Positions 1 through 5,839 of a stretch of DNA of 12,937 nucleotides are shown piece by piece. The position numbers and the translations under genes are program-made. Positions within the stretch are counted from its first letter, which is position 1, and every line of letters starts with the position of its first letter. This DNA is from JANLSO01 sp031362405 (GTDB lineage: Bacteria > Actinomycetota > Thermoleophilia > Miltoncostaeales > Miltoncostaeaceae), in assembly GCA_031362405.1 (NCBI GenBank), contig JANLSO010000072.1, forward strand, positions 1 to 12,937, given 5' to 3'. The notes beneath the pieces were generated by a model that was not told the DNA's origin, made no database searches, and saw only the letters and a list, made by a program, of their open reading frames with translations.

Positions 1-38
1 GGGTCAGATCACCGTCGGCGCCGACGGTGATCTGACCC
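1..38. repeat. Perfect 38-bp palindrome at the window edge
   Basis: Bases 1-19 are the exact reverse complement of bases 20-38, with no spacer. The palindrome lies inside the allB reading frame, where it encodes a plausible family stretch (GQITVGADGDL). It is either natural coding sequence that happens to be palindromic, or an artefact of a contig or assembly end folding back on itself. The sequence alone cannot decide. Confidence 0.85.
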
Positions 39-319
39 TCATCCGTCGCGAGGAGTGGATCCTTCAACGCTCGGACCTCGAGTACCGCCACCGCCAGAGC
101 CCGTTCGTCGGCAGTCGCCTCGCGGCCCGTGTCGTCCGCACGATGGTGCGCGGCGTCACCGTGTGGGAAGACGGGCGCGCCCGGGCGGCACCCGTCGGAC
201 GGCTCGTGCGGCGAGACCCCAACGCCCCGCCTGCCCGGACGAGAAACGGCCGCAACGAGACTTCGGCAGAGTGTAATGACGAGGAGAGGACGAGGTCGGA
301 TGGTCCCAATGCGGTGTAG
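2..319 (+). CDS. allB: Allantoinase, C-terminal fragment (5' end outside window)
   Basis: This is the C-terminal end of an amidohydrolase of the dihydroorotase/hydantoinase superfamily, best read as allantoinase, the zinc enzyme that opens (S)-allantoin to allantoate in the cytoplasm. The visible part starts with GQITVGADGDLTLI, the usual composite-domain strand (G-x-I-x-x-G-A-D-x-D-L). It continues with SPFVGSRLAARV and TMVRGVTVWEDGR, matching the family's terminal G-x-V-x-x-T-x-V-R-G-x-x-V segment and the final P-x-GR-L-x-R. The catalytic half is outside the window. The frame then runs about 35 residues past the usual family end before a TAG, giving an Arg/Asn-rich tail; a one-base shift would stop at 274-276 instead. 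allC copy 1 follows on the same strand 75 bases downstream, which supports allantoinase over other hydantoinases. Confidence 0.75.
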   Translation, partial: GQITVGADGDLTLIRREEWILQRSDLEYRHRQSPFVGSRLAARVVRTMVRGVTVWEDGRARAAPVGRLVRRDPNAPPARTRNGRNETSAECNDEERTRSDGPNAV

Positions 320-394
320 AGACTTCGGTCGATCCGGAGGCCTCGGGACGGCTGAACGCCTAATCGACTACGGCGGGAACGGAGATGGTCTCTT

Positions 395-1633
395 ATGAGG
401 ATCACCGTCGACGCCGGGCGTCTCGCTGCCGAGATCGATGAGCTGGCCCGATTCTCCGACACCTCCTACCCGTCGGTTACCCGCGTGCTTTTCACCGAGG
501 CCGACATGCGCGCCCGCGCCTGGCTGATCGAGCGCATGCGGACGGCAGGGCTCGGCGTGCGCGTCGACGCCGTCGGGAACATCCTCGCCCGTTGGGAGGG
601 TTCGGAGCCCGATGCCCCGCCGGTCGCGACCGGCTCGCATACCGACGCAATTCCCGACGCCGGGCGGTTCGACGGTGTCGTCGGTGTGCTGGGGGGCCTT
701 GAGGCGATCCGCGCGCTGCAGGCGGCGGGCATCCAACCGCGGCGACCGATCGAGTTGATCATGTTCACGGCAGAGGAGCCCACCCGGTTCGCGTTCGGCT
801 GCCTCGGCAGCCGGGTGCTCGCCGGTGTCGCGACCCCCGAGCGGCTTGGCCGCCTGCGCGACGCCGATGGCGTGTCCCTCGATGAGGCGCGCCTGGGGGC
901 CGGGATCCGAGGGGAGGTCCTCGACGCGCGTCTGGCACCCGGGGCGTACGCGGCGTTCGTCGAACTTCACATCGAGCAGGGGCCCGAGTTGGAGGCCACA
1001 GGGGTCCCGATCGGCGTGGTTACGGCGATCGCCGCTCCGGCGACGCTGCGCGTCGAGTTCTCCGGCGAGGGTGGCCATGCGGGCGCCGTGCTGATGGACC
1101 TCCGACACGATCCACTCGTGGCCGCCGCCGAGGTCATCGCCGGAGTCGATCGCCTCGCCCGCGCCAGCGGGTCGCCCGACACGGTGGGCACGGTCGGGCT
1201 CCTTACCCTCGAGCCCGGTGCGGTCAACAGCATTCCCCGCCACGTGCGCATGGATATCGACATCCGCGATACCGACCACGCCCGCCGCGACTAGGTCCTC
1301 GAGGCCGTCCGGGCCACCGCCCGCGACGCGGCCGCCACCCACGGCGTTGCGCACACCGACGAAGTCTTGAATGCCGACGGCCCGGCGACGAGCGACCCAA
1401 TGGTCGTGCAGGCGATCGAAGCCGCCTGCACGGATGCCGGGCTGGCGTTCGCCCGAATGGTGAGCCACGCCTATCACGACGCCGTTTTCATGGCTCAGCT
1501 GTGCCCGACCGCGATGATTTTTGTTCCCTCGGCGGGTGGCATCAGCCATCGACCCGACGAGTTCACCTCCACCGAGGAGATCTCCAACGGAGTCGCGGTC
1601 CTCGCCGGAGCCCTCATGAGGCTCGCGGCGTAG
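395..1633 (+). pseudogene. allC: Allantoate amidohydrolase (allC copy 1), interrupted by one in-frame TAG
   Basis: This M20-family hydrolase would convert allantoate to ureidoglycine, CO2 and ammonia. The frame is continuous for 412 sense positions, the family's normal length, except for a TAG at codon 300 (1292-1294). Expected metal ligands are visible: H82 (GSHTD), D93 (RFDG), E127-E128 (EEPTRF), H192 (HIEQGPELE) and H385 (GISHRP). The lid/dimerisation domain covers roughly residues 215-330 and includes GEGGHAG. The stop falls near the end of that domain, after DTDHARRD, and the sequence resumes directly with VLEAVRATARDAAA. Termination there would remove the last metal ligand, so the short product should be inactive. 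The ATG at 395 has GGAG 10 bases upstream. A single substitution such as CAG to TAG explains the lesion; a sequencing error or readthrough are alternatives. N-carbamoyl-L-amino-acid hydrolase is the other family possibility, but the allB and allE neighbours favour AllC. Confidence 0.85.
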
Positions 1634-1649
1634 CTCCTGAGCAGGAGTT
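1632..1649. terminator. Possible stem-loop between convergent genes
   Basis: CTCCTG (1634-1639) and CAGGAG (1642-1647) form a perfect inverted repeat right at the allC copy 1 stop, extended by a G-T and an A-T pair. The central loop is very short and no T-run follows on either strand. It sits at the junction between the end of allC copy 1 and the allC relic, so it may be a by-product of that junction. Confidence 0.25.
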
Positions 1650-1742
1650 CGATCCCCGGAGAAAGCGCGCGGTCGAATGCCCGCTGCCTGCAGCGCGCGG
1701 ATCGCTTCGCGGCGGCCCGGCGGCGTCGACCGTGATCCTCAC
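1640..1742 (-). pseudogene. Collapsed relic of an allC gene directly after allE
   Basis: Reading on past the allE stop on the - strand, a GTG (1742-1740) overlaps the allE TGA as GTGA and begins VRITVDA, nearly the MRITVDA start of allC copy 1. Bases 1741-1722 match 396-415 at 19 of 20 positions. The next recognisable stretch, 1708-1677, matches allC copy 1 bases 701-732 (EAIRALQAAG, about residues 103-112) at 30 of 32 positions, but in a shifted frame. A weaker match to the following IEL motif continues toward 1640. About 95 codons between the two matched pieces are missing. This looks like an allC gene once co-transcribed after allE, now reduced to about 100 bases. No protein is expected. 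Confidence 0.7.
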
Positions 1743-2476
1743 GCGACGACGTCCCGGTTCCAGTCTTTGTAGATCAGGTACTCGGCCGGTCCTGGGCCGT
1801 AAGCGCAACACCACTGCGGGCAAAAGGGCGCCATCCAGATAGCGTCGCCCGCGGTGACGGGGTACCAGGACTCGGCCAGGCGGTAGACGAGGCTTCCCTC
1901 CAGCACCAGGAGCCCATGCTCCATCACGTGGCTCTCGACGGACGGCAGGGCAGCGCCCGGATCGAACGTCATCACGTTGACCGCAAGGTCAAGGGCGGGT
2001 TCCTCGGGCAGCAGTGACCTCACCCGTAGGGCGGGGTCGCCGAGCATCGGGTCTGCCGGACGATCGCGGCGATCGCCGACGATGAGCACCCCGCGAGCCG
2101 CCCGTGGCGTCGGGACGTAGGGCTTGTCGATAACGCACGCCCGGGCGGGTTCGTCGGCGTGCAGGCCGTGGTCGGTGTCAGGCGGAATGTACGCATATCC
2201 GCCGACCCCGAGGCCGTGTCGGTCACCGGCGATGTCGAGCCGGAGACCGCCCTCCAGGACGTAGAGGAAGCGCCCGACTCCGGGCCTCGGTTGGCCGGCG
2301 ACGCCGCCGGCATCCATCCGGACGATGGCAAGCCCGAACCGCGCGCCGATGTTCGGACCGACCACCTGAACGTGATGGGTCTCGCGCCACCCGGGCACCG
2401 GTCCCGCGACGTGCGTCTCGGGAGCGATCACGGCGTGGTCGCGGCGCACGACGGTCCGCGCGTGAGGACCTGTCAC
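1739..2476 (-). CDS. allE: (S)-ureidoglycine aminohydrolase
   Basis: This double-cupin enzyme releases ammonia from (S)-ureidoglycine to give (S)-ureidoglycolate, the step after allantoate amidohydrolase. The N-terminal cupin spans about residues 40-110 (GRFLYVLEGGLRL, GGYAYIPPDTDHG) and the C-terminal cupin about 165-240. The manganese-binding set known for this family is present in the second cupin: E181, H183 and H187 in ESHVMEHG, and Q221 in CPQW. The characteristic end YKDWNRDV is also present. The GTG start at 2476 is chosen because it overlaps the stop of the small upstream gene as GTGA and gives 245 residues, near the usual 240-280. The frame stays open far upstream, but that extension is Arg/Pro-rich and unlike the family. 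It is convergent with allC copy 1; an allC relic follows its stop. Reading frame intact. Confidence 0.88.
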   Translation of the reverse strand: MTGPHARTVVRRDHAVIAPETHVAGPVPGWRETHHVQVVGPNIGARFGLAIVRMDAGGVAGQPRPGVGRFLYVLEGGLRLDIAGDRHGLGVGGYAYIPPDTDHGLHADEPARACVIDKPYVPTPRAARGVLIVGDRRDRPADPMLGDPALRVRSLLPEEPALDLAVNVMTFDPGAALPSVESHVMEHGLLVLEGSLVYRLAESWYPVTAGDAIWMAPFCPQWCCAYGPGPAEYLIYKDWNRDVVA

Positions 2477-2697
2477 CGGGGCACCGGGCCCAATGGGGTG
2501 ATGGGTCGGCCGATCGGCCCGGGCGCGGTCCCTCTTCCTCCAAGAACCGATACGCGGCGCAGGATCGTCCGAATCACTCGTGCCGTCGCAGCCTGGAGAC
2601 CTCGCGTACGGCCATCGAGCCCTCGGCGCAGACCCCGGGTGAGCGCGAACGGCACGCGTGTCCGTGCGCCCGAGATTTCCCCCAATAAAGCGAACAT
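2473..2697 (-). CDS. Small Arg-rich protein of unknown function, coupled to allE
   Basis: This 74-residue protein is not recognised. Two sequence facts support it as a gene. An AAGGAG Shine-Dalgarno sequence lies 5 bases before the ATG at 2697, and its TGA overlaps the allE GTG start as GTGA, so the two are probably translated in tandem. It has 14 arginines, no lysine and only two acidic residues (E7, D28). The middle (about residues 20-50, with LRRGL and VIRTILRR) could form a basic amphipathic helix, and the tail is rich in Pro and Gly. There is no signal peptide or clear membrane segment. It might be a DNA/RNA- or membrane-associated peptide, a leader for allE, or the eroded end of a larger gene. 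High-GC shadow coding cannot be ruled out. Confidence 0.5.
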   Translation of the reverse strand: MFALLGEISGARTRVPFALTRGLRRGLDGRTRGLQAATARVIRTILRRVSVLGGRGTAPGPIGRPITPLGPVPR

Positions 2698-2985
2698 GTG
2701 GTCTCCTTGATTCATCTGCGGTGGTCCCGGCGAATCGTCGGAGGCGATCAATCGACCTGGCCGGCGATAACGCGGTGCCAAAAGGCCGCCCGTTCGGCGG
2801 ATGATCGCAACTGCGGGCAGCACCTGCCGAGTGCCCCGAATCTGTTCGGCCGCCGTGGCGTCGCGAACCAGATGGTGGGGCGATGGTCGCGATTATGATC
2901 CTGCGCCTTCGGGGGGCCGTCTTGCTGTGGACAACCAGCCGGTAGACCAGGGGTGGGGCGAACGTCATGGCCTAGCCTCCGCCTT
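2698..2985. other. Divergent intergenic region, allE pair versus FecR-like genes
   Basis: These 288 bases separate two divergent transcription units and should hold both promoters. I see no convincing gene. On the + strand a TATGAT (2894-2899) could be a -10 element about 90 bases before the FecR-like start, but no good -35 partner sits at the right spacing. No clear operator repeat was found. Confidence 0.4.
2703..2708 (-). promoter_or_regulatory. Strong ribosome binding site before the 74-residue gene
   Basis: AAGGAG on the - strand with a 5-base spacer (ACCAC) to the ATG at 2697. It fixes the start of the small gene and is one of the clearest ribosome binding sites in the window, suggesting the allE pair is translated from here. 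Confidence 0.6.
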
Positions 2986-3879
2986 ATGAGGCCACAGCCT
3001 GATCCTGCTCGAGCATTGGTCCGGCGGAACCGCCCGGGTACCGCACCCCTGGAGCAGCCCGTACGGCGCACCGCATGGAGTGGACGCAGGGCCGGACGTG
3101 GGCTCGCGGCGGCAGCAGTCGCGCTGGTTGGGTTGCTCAGCTTCGTTGGGGTTGTCTCCGGCGTGGAACCCGTGCCAGGCGCCCCCGACCTCGCCGGGAC
3201 CTGGCAGTGCTGTGGTGCCGGCGGCGCCGCAGCGCAAAACTTCGTGATCACCTCAGGCAGGGGCGCGCTCACGGGATCCGGCGAGTTGCCGGGCGGCCAG
3301 GTCTTCTCCGCGATCACCGGCAGCGTCGGCGGCGGTGCCGTGACGATCGTGACGACCTACAACGCGTTCTCGCCGGGCTACGTCGCGACCTTCGTGGGAA
3401 CGTTATCGCCCGATCAGCTCACGATCACGGGATCGTGGACGAGCAGCGTCGGCCAGGCCGGCACGTGGACCGCCACGCGGTCGGTGAGGCCCCCGGCTTT
3501 CCTGCCACCTTCGGACAATGCGACCGGTCGCGTGCAAGACATCAAATCCACCGTGCCAGGCCAGGCCCCGAGCTTCACGGTCGTGCGCGACGGCGTGACC
3601 TACACGGGCTCGGTGAGCTCGACCCTCCAAACGGGCGACATCATCACAACCGGCCCCAACACGATCGCATCGCTCGAGTTTCTGATCGGTGGCCGAGTCG
3701 GGATCAACCGCAACACCGAGATCGTGATGGTCAACGAGCGGGCGGTGCGCGACGGGAAGGTCGGTCTCAAGACGCTTCTGCTCAAGAACGGATCGTTATG
3801 GATAAAGGCTGACGCGAAAACTCTGAAAGAGCCGATCGAGATTCAGACCAACGGCGGCATCTTGGGAGTCCGCGGCTGA
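2986..3879 (+). CDS. Secreted or anchored protein with beta-rich N-terminal part and FecR-like domain
   Basis: This predicted protein has 297 residues. A basic N-terminus is followed by a hydrophobic stretch at about 39-60 (GLAAAAVALVGLLSFVGVV), a signal peptide or membrane anchor. Residues about 66-165 form a Gly/Thr/Ser-rich beta segment (DLAGTWQCCGAGG, then repeated ITG and GTWT strands) of the kind found in secreted actinobacterial proteins. Residues about 178-297 resemble a FecR domain: TGDIITTGPNTIASLEF, GRVGINRNTEI, LLLKNGSLWIK and a final IQTNGGILGVRG. FecR domains usually continue from V-R-G into T and a short tail, so the TGA truncates the domain at its last strand. The ATG at 2986 was chosen; a GTG at 2953 is in frame. 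Neither has a strong ribosome binding site. The next gene starts one base after the stop. Role unknown; surface sensing or a structural function is possible. Confidence 0.7.
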   Translation: MRPQPDPARALVRRNRPGTAPLEQPVRRTAWSGRRAGRGLAAAAVALVGLLSFVGVVSGVEPVPGAPDLAGTWQCCGAGGAAAQNFVITSGRGALTGSGELPGGQVFSAITGSVGGGAVTIVTTYNAFSPGYVATFVGTLSPDQLTITGSWTSSVGQAGTWTATRSVRPPAFLPPSDNATGRVQDIKSTVPGQAPSFTVVRDGVTYTGSVSSTLQTGDIITTGPNTIASLEFLIGGRVGINRNTEIVMVNERAVRDGKVGLKTLLLKNGSLWIKADAKTLKEPIEIQTNGGILGVRG

Positions 3880-3880
3880 A

Positions 3881-4306
3881 ATGGCGCACGAAGCCAGAAC
3901 ATTCCCGATGATGCTGCCCAGGCTGGCGCGGCCACAGCGGCGATTGGCGCTCCTGTCGGTGCTCGCCGCCGTCGCGCTCGCGATCGCGCTGCTGCCCGCG
4001 GCCGCGGCTGCTCCTGCGAGCACCAGGGTGGTAGGTGAGGTCGTCGCGGTCGGCGGCAGCAAGGATCTCACCACGGCGGACCGTGGGAGCGGAAAGCTCC
4101 GACGGGTAAAACCCACGGACGAGCTCACCCTCGGTCAGGTGCTGGTGATGGGCGCGCGGGTCACGGCCACCCTGCGCGTCAGGCGGCCGAAGGGCGTGAG
4201 CGCGGACCGTGACCTGATCGACCTGAAGCCGGTCGCCGGAACCCCTCACCGGGTTCGCGTGACGCTCAAGGGCGCCTACACGATCGTCACGATCCTTCCC
4301 GGCTGA
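3881..4306 (+). CDS. Small secreted FecR-like protein
   Basis: This 141-residue protein has a clear Sec signal peptide: basic residues in PRLARPQRR, a hydrophobic core LALLSVLAAVALAIALL, and an Ala-rich cleavage region ending near residue 44. The mature part of about 100 residues begins STRVVGEVVAVGGSKDL and contains LTLGQVLVMGARVTATLRV. This echoes the opening strands of FecR-like domains, including the step where a threshold is set and a value raised (L-x-x-G-x-x-L-x-x-G). It ends VTLKGAYTIVTILPG. The ATG at 3881 follows the previous TGA by one base, so the two genes form a coupled tandem pair; ATGs at 3908 and 3911 are alternative starts nearer the signal peptide. Possibly a partner or truncated paralogue of the upstream protein. 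Function unknown. Confidence 0.65.
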   Translation: MAHEARTFPMMLPRLARPQRRLALLSVLAAVALAIALLPAAAAAPASTRVVGEVVAVGGSKDLTTADRGSGKLRRVKPTDELTLGQVLVMGARVTATLRVRRPKGVSADRDLIDLKPVAGTPHRVRVTLKGAYTIVTILPG

Positions 4307-4592
4307 CGTCCGCCGGCGGCAGCGCGGGCTTGCCACCACGGCGATCTTGAAGTCCTTTACCCTCAACGCCGTGTTGTGAGGCCAGTATGGCTCAGTGAGC
4401 CAGGACACCGAACCAAGCGATCCATATCGACCAAATGACGACCCTCGTGGTTGTGTCTCGGCCACGTTGTGACGGCCCGTTACCCCCAACGACGACACGA
4501 TCGGGTAGGGCCGTCGACACGGTCTCGCGCGGGAAGGTCGAATCCGCGTTGGAGAGTCAAGACTTCACCAGGCGTAGTCTCGAGCCACTCGC
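4307..4592. other. Intergenic region between convergent FecR-like and fic loci
   Basis: These 286 bases lie between two converging units. I see no gene. The only notable structure is the short hairpin at 4388-4402; no T-run follows it, so termination here may be Rho-dependent or come from weaker structures. Confidence 0.5.
4388..4402. terminator. Candidate hairpin between convergent units
   Basis: TGGCTC-AGT-GAGCCA forms a 6-bp perfect stem with a 3-base loop in the convergent spacer. There is no T-tract on either side, so it is a weak intrinsic terminator candidate at best. Confidence 0.25.
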
Positions 4593-5760
4593 TCATCGGA
4601 GACCGCCCAGTTCATCGGACGACACCACACCGAGAATCTCGCGCGCGACGCACCTTCGCTGACCGCGGGCGCCCTGGGCGGCTTCTTCGAGCAGCCCAGC
4701 CCCTTCGAGCTGTCGCAGCAGGCGCAGTGCAGTGGGGCGGGCGACTCCGAGACGGGCTTCGACGAGGCGGGTGGTCACGATCGGGTTCTCGCACATCAGG
4801 TCGACGACCTGCAGGGCGTGGACGCTGCCAAGGGTGGTCGCCGCCGCACGGTACCGCCCGCGCAGCTCGACGATCCGCCCGGCACGCCGCACCGCGTCGA
4901 TCGCCTGAGACTGAACGGCCTCGAGGAAGAGTTCGATCCACGGCAGGGCGTCGCCGTCGGTGCAGGCTGCCCGCAGGGCGGCGCAGTAGCGGTCGCGCTG
5001 GCGCTCAATTCCCGCGCTCAGGTAGAGCAGCCGCGCCGTCAACCGGCCGCGGATGATGAGGAACAGCACGAGCAGCAGCCGTCCGAGCCTGCCGTTGCCG
5101 TCGAGGAACGGGTGGATCGTTTCGAACTGCGCATGCAGCAGGGCGTTCTGCATGAGCAGGGGCATGTCGGGTTCGTCGTTGGCGAAGCGCTCCCAGTCGG
5201 CCAAGATCGCGGCGAGCTCGTCGGGCGGGGGCGGCACAAAGCTCGCGGTGGCGAGCGTCGAGCCCGGTCGGCCGATCCAGTTCTGAGTCGTCCGGAACTC
5301 GCCGGGGCGCCGCTCGGGGCCGCGCACACCGCTGAGAAGGCGGCGGTGGGTCTCCAGCAGCATGCTGGTTACTGAGCGGCAGGCGGGGCACCTCGCTGAC
5401 GGCCCACTGCATCGCGTCGACGTAGGCGAGTACCTCCTCGACGTCAGCATTCGGCTGGTCGCCGGCCGCCCCGAGCTCGAAGATCTCGGCCACGAGGCCT
5501 GGGTGCCCTCGATCTTCGTCGATGCCAGGGCCTCGCGAAGCAGGTAGGGACGGATCAGTAGATGCGGGTTCGGCAGCAGCTGTCCGACGCCGGCAAAGCG
5601 ACCAAGCGCGGCCTCGGCGTCGGCGAGAAGCGGCACGAGCCAAGCGGGCAGCGCGAACGATCGAGGCAGCAGCGCCGGGAAGTACGCGATGTACGGGTGG
5701 GGCCCCGATGGTGCGTCGCGCCGCGCCGAAGCGCGTGGGGGGAAAGTCGGCCGCGTCCAT
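4593..5760 (-). pseudogene. fic: Fic-family AMP-transferase with C-terminal winged helix, three frame changes
   Basis: Fic proteins usually transfer AMP from ATP to a target hydroxyl. The active-site motif HPFLDGNGRLGR is intact (5114-5079), and an N-terminal inhibitory-helix motif STKIEG (5522-5505) marks a class II, self-inhibited Fic. The C-terminus (VVDLMCENPIVTTRLVEARLGVARPTAL region) looks like a winged-helix DNA-binding domain. The start is the ATG at 5760 with GGGGAGG 10 bases upstream. Reconstructing the family sequence needs three single-base changes: one extra base in a G4 run (5703-5706), one missing base near 5493, and one extra base near 5364. The last two cancel, leaving about 43 scrambled residues. 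From the ATG the frame breaks after about 20 residues. These are either real inactivating mutations or sequencing indels. An hsdM remnant lies just upstream on the same strand; Fic genes are often found with restriction-modification loci. Confidence 0.75.
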
Positions 5761-5780
5761 CGTCGGCAATCCTCCCCATC

Positions 5781-5806
5781 CTAACGCTGATCGCCAATAT
5801 CGTTAG
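5781..5806. promoter_or_regulatory. Inverted repeat upstream of fic
   Basis: CTAACG (5781-5786) and CGTTAG (5801-5806) are inverted arms separated by 14 bases, just upstream of the fic ribosome binding site and between fic and the hsdM end. The spacing of about two helical turns between arm centres fits a dimeric regulator site, perhaps autoregulation by the Fic winged helix. This is inference from position only; 6-bp arms can arise by chance. Confidence 0.35.
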
Positions 5807-5839
5807 AGGCGACGCGCGACCGTAACGTGTGCGTGTGGG

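Noticed and set aside
257..328. 10-bp direct repeat GAGACTTCGG (257-266 and 319-328)
   Set aside because: Short, only two copies, with no flanking features of an attachment site or mobile element.
368..1549. 393-codon open frame on the - strand opposite allC copy 1
   Set aside because: It is an antisense shadow of a high-GC gene: composition is Gly/Arg/Asp-rich, no family is recognised, and the + strand carries all M20 motifs.
1636..1665. tRNA-like T-loop sequence (AGTTCGATCC)
   Set aside because: The flanking bases do not pair as a T-stem and no acceptor, D or anticodon arm can be built around it; the bases are explained by the allC relic.
2477..2968. Long N-terminal extension of the allE frame
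   Set aside because: The extension is Arg/Pro-rich, unlike the family, and the GTG at 2476 overlaps the preceding gene's stop, giving normal length.
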